From Clostridia bacterium (GTDB lineage: Bacteria > Bacillota > Clostridia > UMGS1810), in assembly GCA_016293435.1 (NCBI GenBank), contig JAEDEG010000002.1, positions 1-53,568 of the forward strand: DNA of 53,568 bases, written 5' to 3'. This document shows positions 1-10,572 of the stretch, in pieces; position 1 is the first letter of the stretch, and each line of letters opens with the position of its first letter. Made by a program: the position numbers and the translations under genes. The notes below the pieces were generated by a model that searched no databases, was not told the DNA's origin, and was given only the letters and a program-made list of their open reading frames with translations.

Positions 1-50
1 CACAATTTTTGGTTGTTGTCTTTTTTAATGTAACATATCTATTTTAACAC

Positions 51-110
51 TACAATATTGTATTAAAAGTATAAAAAACGATTTGAAATCATACTTTTTT
101 TGGCTATTAT
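51..110 (+). promoter_or_regulatory. Probable promoter and 12-bp palindrome ahead of the first SLH operon
   Basis: A TTGAAA hexamer at 83-88 and a TATTAT hexamer at 105-110 are separated by 16 bases, a reasonable sigma-A type promoter for the + strand operon beginning at 168. Just upstream, 51-62 is a perfect palindrome (TACAATATTGTA) that could be an operator. The predicted leader is about 50 bases long. The assignment rests on consensus matching only. Confidence 0.45.
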
Positions 111-167
111 TGGGAGAGATTTCTGAGCAATGATTTTTCAAATATTAAGAAGAGGAGAGAAAAGCAC

Positions 168-1904
168 ATGGTTAAAAGATTATTGAGTCTTTTTACTGCG
201 GTATTTTTGTTTAGCACAGGTGTTGTATCATTTGCCCGAAGTGATGTCAATTTTACCGTAGTGTTCGACCCTGATACAAAGCTTGTATCAGTATCGGGAG
301 AAGGAAACGGAATAGTCACCATTAAGCTTGTTCCGGAGGGTACCGATCTTTCGGAATTATCGGCAGCTAATCCGCCGATTGATTTTTATCAGCTTAAGGC
401 AGGAGGCAGCTATACATATAGCTTTTATATGCCTGATAGCGCTCCCGCCGGAAAATACGATGTGTATGTCACAGGGCATGATACACCGGTGACTATCATG
501 TATTTTGATTTGGAGGATGCAGACTATGTTGTGTCTGAACTAAAATCAAAGACCGAACTTAGCGAATTCACATCATTTTTCTTGTCTAAGCTGCCCGAGC
601 TTGGCATAGACAGTGACAATGCCGATATAAAAGGAATTGAGGCCGAGCTTGCGTCAGAGCTCTATAAAGAAAAAGCGAAGTTTACCACAGGTGCAGATTT
701 TAATAAACACGCCATGAAGCATGCTGCAATTTTGAATTTTGCAAGAGCCGATGCCGAATATATACTTAATCAATATGCTTTGTTTTTAGGTATTGACTAT
801 GCAAATGATTGGGAAAAAGATTCAAAGCTAACTCAGCAAATCAAGGCAAAAGTATTGGATAATCTCAAATCAATTGATTACACTGATGATTGTAATTCGG
901 CAAAGGCTGTTTTAAACAGCGGTATAAACGATATAGATTTTCCTGAGATTTTTATGGCATATAAAGTGCTCAGCACACTCCAATTGTGCTCAGATTGGAT
1001 GTCTGTGAAAAAGGTCTATGAGGATAGCTACAAGGATATTCTTTCGGACATTACAGAAAATAATATTTCTTATTCATCATTATCCTCTGCAAGTGTATAC
1101 GGAATTCTAATAAACAAGAGCTTTGACAGTATATCCGATATAAGGGATAATTTTGATATGGCAGTAAAAGAAGCAAAAGAGGCTTCAAACAGCACCGGTT
1201 CGTCGAGCTCAAGCAGACCCTCGGGCGGAAAGAATAATATATCTGTAGGCGGTGTAGGTGCAGGCGTCATAACTCCGGTTTATGATGAAACGAGTACTTA
1301 TGACGAACAGTCAAAGATAACAACCTTTGTAGGTTTGCCAAAGCTTACTGTGGCAGATGCGGCTTTTTGGGATATTTCATCCAAGCATTGGGCAAATAAG
1401 GCGGTCGGCACACTTGCAGCCGTCGGTATCGTCTCCGGTTATTCGGACGGCAGCTTTAAACCTGATATTCAGATAACGAGGGCAGAATTTTCCAAACTTA
1501 TTGTTTCGGCATTTAGTGTAAAATCAATGTCGCAGAGCTTTAATGATGTTTTGGAGACGGATTGGTTTTATCCCTATGTCGGAGCGGCAGCAGGTGCCGG
1601 TATTGTTAAGGGATACGAAGGTAATTTTTCTCCTAATGCCATAATTACAAGAGAAGATGCTGCGGTAATGCTCTATAGAGTAAGCTCACTTTTTGGCATC
1701 GATTATAGCGGCATAAAGAAATTTAAGGATTTTGACCAAGTATCTTTATATGCCTGGACAGCGGTCGGAGCTCTTGCCAATAACAATGTAATAAGCGGAG
1801 TCAACGGTGATTATTTTGAGCCAAAGGCATCGCTTACAAGAGCGCAGGCGGCACAGCTTATATACAAGCTAAGTATTAGTCTCGGAGAGAAAGGAGCGAG
1901 CTGA
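168..1904 (+). CDS. Type A SLH surface protein (C-terminal SLH repeats)
   Basis: A secreted 578-residue protein, inferred to be held on the cell wall by S-layer homology repeats. A hydrophobic signal peptide covers about residues 1-24. The N-terminal ~100 residues form a beta-rich domain that reappears in the proteins at 36777-35128 and 52630 onward. A helical-looking middle region and a Ser/Gly-rich linker (about 345-365) follow. Three SLH repeats lie at about 397-445, 458-508 and 520-570, with the ITRAEFSKLIV and LTRAQAAQLIY signatures. Its ATG follows a GAGGAGAG ribosome site. The stop codon overlaps the next ATG (TGATG at 1902-1906), which implies translational coupling with the type B SLH protein. 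SLH domains bind pyruvylated secondary cell-wall polymers in known systems; the N-terminal domain's role is unknown. Confidence 0.88.
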   Translation: MVKRLLSLFTAVFLFSTGVVSFARSDVNFTVVFDPDTKLVSVSGEGNGIVTIKLVPEGTDLSELSAANPPIDFYQLKAGGSYTYSFYMPDSAPAGKYDVYVTGHDTPVTIMYFDLEDADYVVSELKSKTELSEFTSFFLSKLPELGIDSDNADIKGIEAELASELYKEKAKFTTGADFNKHAMKHAAILNFARADAEYILNQYALFLGIDYANDWEKDSKLTQQIKAKVLDNLKSIDYTDDCNSAKAVLNSGINDIDFPEIFMAYKVLSTLQLCSDWMSVKKVYEDSYKDILSDITENNISYSSLSSASVYGILINKSFDSISDIRDNFDMAVKEAKEASNSTGSSSSSRPSGGKNNISVGGVGAGVITPVYDETSTYDEQSKITTFVGLPKLTVADAAFWDISSKHWANKAVGTLAAVGIVSGYSDGSFKPDIQITRAEFSKLIVSAFSVKSMSQSFNDVLETDWFYPYVGAAAGAGIVKGYEGNFSPNAIITREDAAVMLYRVSSLFGIDYSGIKKFKDFDQVSLYAWTAVGALANNNVISGVNGDYFEPKASLTRAQAAQLIYKLSISLGEKGAS

Positions 1905-4561
1905 TGAATAAGAAATTTATTTCATTATTAATCATATTGTCTATAGTATGCTCAGGCTTTGGATTCACTAAAATATCTTATGCACAGAATACAACCGAGT
2001 ATCTGAGCTATGTGCAAAGAACTGCTTCTTTTTTGAATCAGCTCGGCATTACAGACGGAATAAACACAGAGCTTTCATCAGATATAACCAGGAAGGAATT
2101 TTTTGCTCTTGCAATAAGAAGCATGGATATCCCCTTGCTTTCATCCGATAATATCGGATTTAAAGATGTATCTGCAAGCAACCCTTTTGCATATGAGATT
2201 TATACATCAAAGGTATACGGCCTCACAAATGGTACCTCCGAGGGCATGTTTTCTCCCGACGGAAAAGTACCGTCGCAAGCTGCATCAAAGGTCATAATTA
2301 CCATTCTCGGATATGGTGATGTTGCCGAATATAAGGGCGGATATGATTTGCTTGCCAATAATCTCGACTTGTTTGACGGTGCAAATCTGCATGGCGGCTA
2401 CCTGACGGTAGGAGATGCCTACATAGCTATATACAATGCACTTCATACCGATATCCTGATATCCGACAATCTAAGTGCTGATGGCAGTGATTATTATACC
2501 ATCGACGGTAAAAATATGCTCGAGCATTATTTTGGGCTTGGGTTTATAAAGGGCACGCTCACAACGGTTGGTCTCATGGGTCCTGATGAAAAATTTGCTT
2601 TTAGCGGAAACCTTGAAATTAACGGCAAGGTTTTTCACAGTGATAAAGACTATTCCTCGTGCTTTGGCAAAAATGTAGAGCTCTGGTATGAGCCTAAGAG
2701 CATGAAAGCTGTTGTTGTAGATGAGCTCGGAAGCAATAGTGAAATAGTGCTTGATGCAGCTAATATTGTAGATTACGCTTCGAGAACAATCAGCTATGAT
2801 GACAACGGTAAAATTCGAAGATATAAGCTTGAAAATAATTTCTCATATTTCAAAAATGGCAGTCTTTGGAGCCCCGATGAGAAGGATTTTATACTCCCCG
2901 ATGGTGTAATTCGGCTCATAGATAATAACGATAACGGAAGCTTTGATTATTGCCTTGCTGAAATTCCCGAGTACTTCATAATTCAGGGAATCGACGAAAT
3001 CAACAAGGTGATATACGATAGTCGAAGCACACTTCAATACATAAGCTTTGCCGACAGCGATGCAAAATATGAGATATATCATGACGGTAATTTGACTGAA
3101 TTTGACAGCCTGAAAGCAGATGGAATATACCGAGTCTATATGAGTGCCAACAAAAAAATATGCAGGCTCTACGGTTATGGCAAAATTATTTCCGGTACTG
3201 TAGACGAGCTTAATTTTGAAGATAGGGAGCTTATTATAAAGGGAACTAAATACAAAGCTAATTCATACTTTGCAAAAAACTCTGCTTTTGTCCGTCCCGG
3301 TGAAAGCTATAGATTTGCAACGGCTGATGACAAAACTCTCACCTATGCTTTTGAAAGCAATACGGGCTTTGTCTACGGGTACTATCTGGCATACAGCAAA
3401 GGTCAGGGATTTGGTAAAGCTAAGATAAAAATTTTGACAAAAAATAACGAAAAGGCTGTATTTGACATCTCTGACAGATTTAAGCTTAACGGAGCAAATG
3501 TCAGCTCCAACGGGGCTGAGATTGAAGCTGAACTTTTAAACGGTGAATATCCCAAATATCAGCTTGTCAGATATTTGGTAAACGGTGATGAGCTGACAGC
3601 GCTCGATACTTCAACAAATGCTTCCGTTCCATGGGATGTCAGCTCGCATAAGACACCTGATGACCGACTTACCAAATACATAGATGCACATGACGGAATT
3701 AAGTATAAATTCAGACTTGAAGCCGATTGTATCATACCGTATATTCCGTTTAGCTCAACACTGATGTTTTGTGTTCCCCAAATGCTTGCAACCAATCCCG
3801 ACACCCCTGCTATATATGAAGACGATATGTTTTATGTAACAGGAAAAGGAGATTTGTCCAATGATTTGGAATACTATGTTGATGCATATGATATGAGTGA
3901 GGAATATATTCCCGGTGCTGCTGTTGTATACAAAGTGATTTCTGCGGGCACATATGTAAGTCCGTCCAACAGCGAGAGCTCATATATTGTATACGATGTC
4001 AGCGATGCTGTCAGCATTGACGGTAGTGAGACTGTAGCGATAAAGGTATATGACGGCAGAAAATATGTTAAATACCTTATTGCACCCAATTCTTTGGAAA
4101 TCCTTAAGACAAGAATTCCCAAAAAAGGCGATATAGTCAGGTTCACTCTTAATAATCTCGGTGAAGCTACCAGTATATCGCTCGATGCTTCCTACATTCC
4201 ACAAAATAACAACGGTACGGGCGGAAATGTTATAATACCGTATGCCTCCTATGGTATAGGCACGGCATCGTATTCAACTTTAACATATTTCTCCGGCAAG
4301 GTTCTTGCCAAAACCGAAAGCAATCTTGTTATAAAATATGACAATGCTCCTTCCGACTCGCTTAAGGCTATAGATAATATCATTAATATGCCTCTCGGCG
4401 CGGTTAGGTATGTGATATATGACAGAACAACCAATCAGGCGCGGCTTGGAACCAAAAATGATATAATGACATCTCTTGATGTCGGCGAAGAAAACGCATC
4501 GTATGTTGTATGCAGAGCAAGCTACTATAAGGTAAATACAGTATTTATTTATATTAACTAA
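1904..4561 (+). CDS. Type B SLH surface protein (N-terminal SLH repeats)
   Basis: An 885-residue exported protein with a signal peptide (about 1-27) and SLH-like repeats at the N-terminus instead of the C-terminus. One repeat core contains ITRKEFFALAIR near residue 63. A second, with FKDVS and FSPDGKV, spans about 84-140. The remaining ~700 residues are beta-rich, lack any catalytic signature I recognise, and resemble the - strand protein at 35111-32484. The gene begins inside the stop codon of the preceding type A gene and ends just before the lyase ribosome site, so the three look co-transcribed. A role as the outward-facing partner of the type A anchor is inference from conserved adjacency. 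Confidence 0.82.
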   Translation: MNKKFISLLIILSIVCSGFGFTKISYAQNTTEYLSYVQRTASFLNQLGITDGINTELSSDITRKEFFALAIRSMDIPLLSSDNIGFKDVSASNPFAYEIYTSKVYGLTNGTSEGMFSPDGKVPSQAASKVIITILGYGDVAEYKGGYDLLANNLDLFDGANLHGGYLTVGDAYIAIYNALHTDILISDNLSADGSDYYTIDGKNMLEHYFGLGFIKGTLTTVGLMGPDEKFAFSGNLEINGKVFHSDKDYSSCFGKNVELWYEPKSMKAVVVDELGSNSEIVLDAANIVDYASRTISYDDNGKIRRYKLENNFSYFKNGSLWSPDEKDFILPDGVIRLIDNNDNGSFDYCLAEIPEYFIIQGIDEINKVIYDSRSTLQYISFADSDAKYEIYHDGNLTEFDSLKADGIYRVYMSANKKICRLYGYGKIISGTVDELNFEDRELIIKGTKYKANSYFAKNSAFVRPGESYRFATADDKTLTYAFESNTGFVYGYYLAYSKGQGFGKAKIKILTKNNEKAVFDISDRFKLNGANVSSNGAEIEAELLNGEYPKYQLVRYLVNGDELTALDTSTNASVPWDVSSHKTPDDRLTKYIDAHDGIKYKFRLEADCIIPYIPFSSTLMFCVPQMLATNPDTPAIYEDDMFYVTGKGDLSNDLEYYVDAYDMSEEYIPGAAVVYKVISAGTYVSPSNSESSYIVYDVSDAVSIDGSETVAIKVYDGRKYVKYLIAPNSLEILKTRIPKKGDIVRFTLNNLGEATSISLDASYIPQNNNGTGGNVIIPYASYGIGTASYSTLTYFSGKVLAKTESNLVIKYDNAPSDSLKAIDNIINMPLGAVRYVIYDRTTNQARLGTKNDIMTSLDVGEENASYVVCRASYYKVNTVFIYIN

Positions 4562-4575
4562 AGGAGGTGAGCACT

Positions 4576-7500
4576 GTGATAAAAAAAATAATAACCATTT
4601 GTTTGGCTGCACTGCAGCTTTTTACCGCTTTGCCCTCTATGGCAAAGACAGGAGCCAGCTTCAAAATAGTGTTAAATGAAGTTTTTGATAACTATGCCTC
4701 CAATGAAACCAAAATAAGCGGAGCAACCCTTGAGGGAATAGATGCAAGGATTGTTGATGTATCCGGCATCAACAAGGCGGCCTATGCCAAAATATGGGGC
4801 AAGAAGTCGGATATTAGCTTTCCCATAGCCAATCAAGACAGTAAAATGGGCTTTTCTTTTGATATAAAAATTGACGGAGACCCGGTAGTCGGCACAGCAC
4901 TTACCATGGGTAATGAGCTCTTCAATTTTAACCAAAACCGCTCACTTACCACAAGGGATGGCTACTATCTTGCGGGATATTCAAGCGGTAAGTGGATGAG
5001 AATCACCGCTATGGTTAATTTCACAAAGGGTACCATGGATGTGTATATAGACGGTAAAATGAAAATTGCCGATTGGCGTATTGCGTCTAAGCCTTCAAAG
5101 CCTAAGTCATGCTCCTTTAGCTTTAAGCCGGCAGATGAATATTCATCCTCGGAGGTATATCTTGATAATCTCCGTGTATGGACGGGAGATACCGTGCTTA
5201 ATGACAATGCTTTTCCAAAAAAAGAAATATCGACAGAGGTCAGAGAATTTACTCCCACAGCCGAGGTTGAATATGAACCTGTAATATATATACGCACAAA
5301 CGGTGCAACCGGGCTTTCTGCTATGTCACCGACATCAAAGGATAATTCAATTATAGGTGTCGGCGCAATGGACGATGGCAGAAAAGCTATTCATGTGACT
5401 CAGGGCTCTACTTCAGACTGCTTTGCAGATTTTGTAATCAATCCTCCTGAGCTCGACAGCTTTGTATATGAAGCCAGCTGTTACATTGAGTCTCTTGAAA
5501 CGGGTACGGCACATCTTGGATATATCACCAACAGTGCAAATGCTCATTCTTTCTTGTTTTATGTAGACAGCAAGGGTATGCTTTATTTCGGAAACACAGC
5601 AATTTGTGAAGTGCCCTTTGGTGAATGGTTCTCTGTGCAGGCTATATATAACATTGCCGAGAATAAAGGTACTGTATACTATAACCGCGAGCTTGTAGGC
5701 GAAAACCTGCCTATCCATGCAGGTGCAAAACAGCCATATAAGGTCAGAATAAATGCAGAAAGCGTATCAACCGTAGGTGATAATGAGTTTTGGATTGATA
5801 AAATCCGCCTGTATGAAGGAAAAAAGCTCATAGAATTTGAAGAGGATGCATCGGCAGATGCGCCTGCAGTTTCAAATCCGGGAGAGCTGTCTTCGATAGT
5901 TGTCAGCAATGAGGAGACCATAAAGGCACTTGGCAAAGATATAATCTATACCGCAGACAGTGATTATCTTTTTGCAAACGGCGGCAAGATAAATTATTCT
6001 GCATACGGTACAAAGCCTTTTACAGCCGATAGTGGCGAAGTGATGGTACCCGAAAATATTCTTGACCAAACCTTGGGATTGAACTTTAGCTGTGACGGAG
6101 CAACTGTTACGGCAGGAGATTTAAAGGTTCCTATCAAAAATTTGAAAAAGGCTCCCGTGAAGAAATCAGATGTATGGTATTACCCGATAGCTGAGCTTGC
6201 AAAGCAGGGCCTCAAGGAATATGTTTATACTGATAACCGCAATTTTGTATTATTGTCAAATGAGAATAGGGCATATTCAAACTCTTTGTCAACCAATGAT
6301 AATATAGAGGCGATTGACGATATATACAGATATATGCAGTTTGAGAGGCCAAACGAGGAAATGCTTTATAATGATGTCAAAAATCATAGCTACAAGCAGC
6401 ATCCTCGCATATTTATCAAAAAAGATGAAATACCTGCACTCAGAGCCAAGGTCAGCTCTGATCCCGAGCTTAGGGACGCAGCGTTAGATCTTATTGCATC
6501 AACAGACAGACTCATCGGTGCCAAACCTCAGCCGTATTTCATTGAAGACGGTCTTAGATTATTCTCCGCTTGCCTGAATGTCAGAAACAGACTTATGAAT
6601 TTGGCAACCTGCTATCTTATTACGGATGACAAAAAATATGCCGACAGAGCCTGGGAAGAGCTTCAATGTGTGCTTGAATGGAAGGACTGGAATTTGGAAA
6701 GACATTTTCTTGATTCAGGAAAGCTCCTGACAGGTGTTACCGTAGCATATGATGTGTTTTATGATTATTTTACTCCCGAGCAGAGAGAATACATACGCAG
6801 GCAGGTCGAAAAGCAATATATAAACTATGCAGTGGGAGTATATACCGGCTCATCTGCAATACTTTCCATGGATTTTAGACTAACCGGAGATAACTGGGGC
6901 GCTGTTTGCGGTACATCAATGCTTTATACCGGACTTTGTTTTATGGACGAAGAAGACCCCGACTGCGAATTTAGCCAAAAATGTAAATTCCTTGCGGTTA
7001 ATGCAATGCGTACCCTTGAATATGCCTTTGGTCTCATGGCTCCCGACGGAGCAGTCCTCGATGGCATAGGATACTGGGAATACTTTGTGGAGCATACAGC
7101 CTGGTCGCTGAAAGCGCTCACCAATATGACGGGCAAGGATTATGGATTTAAGTCATCTCAAGGGTATAACCAAGTGCCGTATTTCGGACTTATGGTACAG
7201 ACTCCCGGCGGCGGAAGCTACAATTATTCCAAAACCACAAATGATTACGCTTTTGTATTCCCGGCAGAGAGCTTTTTGATAGCAGATTTATATGGTGAAA
7301 AGGAGCTTATGCCCGTACTCAACAATTACAGAAAGGCTTTGGGCATCAAAACCAATTGCAGATATATTCTTTGGTATGAGCCGCAAGCCGAGGATAAAAC
7401 TGCCGGTGTTCCGCTTGACAAGTATTTTATAGGTCAGGATCTGCTCATAATGCGCGAATCCAATGATGACTCCATGGGCAGCTTTGTAGGTGTCAAAGCC

Positions 7501-8919
7501 GGTCAGAACACTATGCAGGCAACCATATCCCACCGTGATAAAGGCTCATTTATATATGAAGCAATGGGTGAAAGATGGTTTGTTGATGCAGGTCATGACA
7601 GCCGTTCGGTCATCGAAAATGTTTCAAATGATAAGCCCCTTGAATGGATGGGTGTTCGTGCCGAATCGCATAATTTGCTACTTATTAATCCGTCGCTGTC
7701 TGATCCGGGGCAGGAGATGAATGAGATAGCTTCTCTCATTTCATTGGAGACTAAGCCCAGGGGTGCGGTTGCCGTATTTGATTTACAGCCTGTATACAAA
7801 ACCAATGTCAGCGAATACAAACGCGGCTTCCTCTACGGTGATGACAGAAACACCCTTATAGTTCAGGATGAGCTTACATTAACCCCCGGCAGTAAAGAGC
7901 TGTATTGGCTCTTAAATACAAAGGCAGATGATATAAGCATTTCGTCTGATAAAAAGAGCGCAGTTCTGACCCAAAACGGCAAACAGCTTAAGGTAGAATT
8001 TTATTGCAGCGTACCCGATTATGAGCTCGAAGCGGTGAACTCCACTCCCATAGGTCTGGATGAAAGTCCGATCAGCCGTAAGGATACCAGAGTTCTCAGG
8101 ATAAGAGCAAAAGCTGAGGGCAAGGTTAATATTGCGGCCAAGTTTCTTCCGCAAAACGGAGGAAGCTACCCTTCGTATCAATTTGTTCCGATGAAGGAAT
8201 GGACTGTCCCCGATGGAGAATGCAGTAAAAAGCCCGAACTGAATGCTCTTATGATAGACGGTGAGCCTATGACAGGCTTTGCACCCGGCGTTAAGGACTA
8301 TGATGTCGAAATCCCCTATGGCAGCAGCATACCCGTACTCAGCGCAAGCACAAATGACGGAAGCATAAGCATAACTCAGCCAACCTCGCTTGACAGTACA
8401 GGAGTTATAACACTCAAAAAGGATGGTGTGACCATAGAATACAAGGTTAACTTCAAAGCAGTACACATCATAACAAACAATCTTCACAGCAGCACAGCTA
8501 CCCCCGGTATACCCGATAATGTACAGACCATTGAGGGAGGCAAATATACTGTGTCTGAAATACAACAGAGCGAAAATCCGCCCGAGCATCTTTATGATAA
8601 CAACTTTGATACCAGATGGGCATGCAGCACAAGCGGCTGCTGGATAGAGCTCGATTTGGGCGAAAAGAAAGATTTGAGCGGCTTTGCAATGAGCTATATG
8701 TATGGTACCGACAGAACATATTTTTATCAGATAATGATTAGTGATGATAATATACATTATACTGTTATCTATGACGGACAATCAAGTAATGAGACCAACG
8801 AATGGGATTATCTGCCCATAGACGGTATTTCTGCAAGATATATCCGATACATCGGTACAGGCAACAGTGCCAATTCGTGGAACAGTATAACAGAATTCAG
8901 AGCCTGCACATATAAATAA
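4576..8919 (+). CDS. Secreted heparinase II/III-like polysaccharide lyase with F5/8 C domain
   Basis: A large exported enzyme (about 1447 residues) predicted to eliminate uronic-acid-containing polysaccharide at the cell surface. Order of domains: signal peptide; two LamG-like jelly-roll modules (about 30-215 and 235-430); a copper-amine-oxidase-N-like beta domain (about 450-575); an alpha/alpha toroid starting with HPRIFIKKDE near 609; a heparinase-type beta-sandwich (about 960-1200); a beta domain; and a discoidin/F5-8 type C domain (about 1310-1447). Candidate active-site residues are Asn773 in GDNWGAVC, Tyr833 in GIGYWEY and His986 in SHRDKGSF. I place the start at GTG 4576 because the in-frame GTG at 4567 lies inside the AAGGAGG ribosome site (4561-4567). 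The substrate is not readable from sequence. Confidence 0.85.
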   Translation: MIKKIITICLAALQLFTALPSMAKTGASFKIVLNEVFDNYASNETKISGATLEGIDARIVDVSGINKAAYAKIWGKKSDISFPIANQDSKMGFSFDIKIDGDPVVGTALTMGNELFNFNQNRSLTTRDGYYLAGYSSGKWMRITAMVNFTKGTMDVYIDGKMKIADWRIASKPSKPKSCSFSFKPADEYSSSEVYLDNLRVWTGDTVLNDNAFPKKEISTEVREFTPTAEVEYEPVIYIRTNGATGLSAMSPTSKDNSIIGVGAMDDGRKAIHVTQGSTSDCFADFVINPPELDSFVYEASCYIESLETGTAHLGYITNSANAHSFLFYVDSKGMLYFGNTAICEVPFGEWFSVQAIYNIAENKGTVYYNRELVGENLPIHAGAKQPYKVRINAESVSTVGDNEFWIDKIRLYEGKKLIEFEEDASADAPAVSNPGELSSIVVSNEETIKALGKDIIYTADSDYLFANGGKINYSAYGTKPFTADSGEVMVPENILDQTLGLNFSCDGATVTAGDLKVPIKNLKKAPVKKSDVWYYPIAELAKQGLKEYVYTDNRNFVLLSNENRAYSNSLSTNDNIEAIDDIYRYMQFERPNEEMLYNDVKNHSYKQHPRIFIKKDEIPALRAKVSSDPELRDAALDLIASTDRLIGAKPQPYFIEDGLRLFSACLNVRNRLMNLATCYLITDDKKYADRAWEELQCVLEWKDWNLERHFLDSGKLLTGVTVAYDVFYDYFTPEQREYIRRQVEKQYINYAVGVYTGSSAILSMDFRLTGDNWGAVCGTSMLYTGLCFMDEEDPDCEFSQKCKFLAVNAMRTLEYAFGLMAPDGAVLDGIGYWEYFVEHTAWSLKALTNMTGKDYGFKSSQGYNQVPYFGLMVQTPGGGSYNYSKTTNDYAFVFPAESFLIADLYGEKELMPVLNNYRKALGIKTNCRYILWYEPQAEDKTAGVPLDKYFIGQDLLIMRESNDDSMGSFVGVKAGQNTMQATISHRDKGSFIYEAMGERWFVDAGHDSRSVIENVSNDKPLEWMGVRAESHNLLLINPSLSDPGQEMNEIASLISLETKPRGAVAVFDLQPVYKTNVSEYKRGFLYGDDRNTLIVQDELTLTPGSKELYWLLNTKADDISISSDKKSAVLTQNGKQLKVEFYCSVPDYELEAVNSTPIGLDESPISRKDTRVLRIRAKAEGKVNIAAKFLPQNGGSYPSYQFVPMKEWTVPDGECSKKPELNALMIDGEPMTGFAPGVKDYDVEIPYGSSIPVLSASTNDGSISITQPTSLDSTGVITLKKDGVTIEYKVNFKAVHIITNNLHSSTATPGIPDNVQTIEGGKYTVSEIQQSENPPEHLYDNNFDTRWACSTSGCWIELDLGEKKDLSGFAMSYMYGTDRTYFYQIMISDDNIHYTVIYDGQSSNETNEWDYLPIDGISARYIRYIGTGNSANSWNSITEFRACTYK

Positions 8920-8930
8920 GGAGGATAGCA

Positions 8931-10544
8931 ATGAAAAAATATTTTAAGCTTATAATTTTATCATCATTTGTTTTGCTTATGCTAAGCATATGTCAGGCTT
9001 TTGCCTCAGAACCTGAAATCAGCTATCCTCAAGACGGTTCAAAGATATATATAGCAGATGAAATAAGAGTCACCGCCCCTGATGGGGCAGAGCTCAGCTT
9101 CGTTCTTGACGGCAAGCCTTTGGCTAAAACCTGCGAGCATACGCAAGCATTGCCCGAATACTTAAGCTATGGCAAGCACAGGATTGAGGTAAGCTATATC
9201 GAGGGTAAATCGGTCTATACCGCGTCAAGCGAGTTTCAATATCTTAAATCATATCAGGCACAAAGCAAATCTTGGGATTTTACCACTCTCACTTCCGGTG
9301 AAAGCGGCTTTGGTGCATACGGTATACAGCGAGGAAACGGCAAAGACGACACATATCAGGTTGTCGAAGGACCCGGCGGCACGGGAGACAAAGCTCTCGC
9401 CCTTATATCCACCGGCACAGAAACAAGCAATCCTTGGGTCAGATTTACTCCCCAAAAGGCATTTGGAAGCGGAGTGTTTACCCTCGAATTTGATTTGAAG
9501 CTCAATGACAGATATGATTCTGTAAGCGTTGAGGACTATGTTTTATGGTACCCCTACGGTAACGCAAGTGCCAATCCTGCCAATACATGGGATCATTACA
9601 TAGTAAAAGGAGGATATTATTATGGCACAGACATCCCCGCTCCGACAGATTGGGTACATATCACCATGGTTATCGATTATGAAAACGGCACCTTCCTCCT
9701 CAAAGAAGATGACAAGATAATAATAGACAGTGATGAAATTGATAACGGTGACTACGGTATGTCATCTTCAATATTGGGATTTACTCTGACCAGAACAAGA
9801 AGTGAAAATCATACAAATACTCCCGGCTTTGCTATAGATAATCTCAGCTACTCTCAGGAGCTTAGGTATGGAGACAGTGATAAGCTCAGCTATGTAAAAG
9901 ACGGTGCACAGAGTGATTCGGTAGGCGAAGTTATCCCGTGCGATTCGGAGGCAGTAATTTTTCATCTTAATCAGGCTTTTAAGACAGAGAGCATAAATAA
10001 TGGCAATGTGTTTTTGAGGGATTCCTACGGCAACAAACTAAGCGGAACAGCCTCGGCAGATTCTTCCGGAAAGATAATAAGCTTTGTGCCCGACAAAGCC
10101 CTTTCCGGTTCCGAAAGCTATGAGTTTGTTCTCGGGCCGAAGCTTCAGCTTTCCGATGGTGTTGCCCTTGGCAGAGAGTGGATACAGCGCTTTGAGACAA
10201 CTGCTGCAATCCTTGATACAACGGCCGATATAAGCATAGATTCAAAAAAGGTCATAGCTGCAGAACAACTAAGAGGAGGAGGTGATATATCCGTTAGTGT
10301 TACAGCTACTGCCGTTAAAAGTGAAATAGATGCAACCTATGTGCTTGCACTGAGATGTGACAACAAGCTCATAGCCATGACCGCGTCTGAGATTACTGCG
10401 GTAGCCGGAACAGGCACAGATTTTGTGATGAAGCTTGAGTCTGTTCCCGCTCTTCCGCCTGAGGGAGAGATAGAGCTTATACTTATGAATTGTAAAAATT
10501 TTGCCGATGATACGGCAATTGACAGCTTCTTGGTATTGCACTAA
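8931..10544 (+). CDS. Secreted multidomain beta-sandwich protein, putative glycan-binding
   Basis: A 537-residue exported protein with a signal peptide ending near FAS (about residue 26). An Ig-like domain (about 28-105, starting PQDGSKI) is followed by a LamG/jelly-roll-like domain (about 110-325, with a DWVHITMVIDYENG strand). Next comes an Ig-like region with ITFVPDKALSG-type strands (about 340-425), then a C-terminal copy of the beta domain shared by many proteins here (LALRCDNKLIAM). No catalytic motif is visible, so a binding or scaffolding role is more likely than an enzymatic one. The ribosome site AAGGAGG overlaps the stop codon of the lyase upstream, so the two are tightly coupled. 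Confidence 0.75.
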   Translation: MKKYFKLIILSSFVLLMLSICQAFASEPEISYPQDGSKIYIADEIRVTAPDGAELSFVLDGKPLAKTCEHTQALPEYLSYGKHRIEVSYIEGKSVYTASSEFQYLKSYQAQSKSWDFTTLTSGESGFGAYGIQRGNGKDDTYQVVEGPGGTGDKALALISTGTETSNPWVRFTPQKAFGSGVFTLEFDLKLNDRYDSVSVEDYVLWYPYGNASANPANTWDHYIVKGGYYYGTDIPAPTDWVHITMVIDYENGTFLLKEDDKIIIDSDEIDNGDYGMSSSILGFTLTRTRSENHTNTPGFAIDNLSYSQELRYGDSDKLSYVKDGAQSDSVGEVIPCDSEAVIFHLNQAFKTESINNGNVFLRDSYGNKLSGTASADSSGKIISFVPDKALSGSESYEFVLGPKLQLSDGVALGREWIQRFETTAAILDTTADISIDSKKVIAAEQLRGGGDISVSVTATAVKSEIDATYVLALRCDNKLIAMTASEITAVAGTGTDFVMKLESVPALPPEGEIELILMNCKNFADDTAIDSFLVLH

Positions 10545-10572
10545 AACTTAAATAATGAAAGGTGTGTAATTT

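Noticed and set aside
4567..4575. GTG start at 4567 for the first lyase
   Set aside because: It overlaps the AAGGAGG ribosome site, whereas GTG 4576 is correctly spaced and begins the signal peptide.
7912..8781. Long open antisense frame on the - strand inside the first lyase
   Set aside because: Its translation is rich in Cys, Tyr and Ile without any domain pattern, it has no ribosome site, and it lies fully within a well-supported lyase gene.
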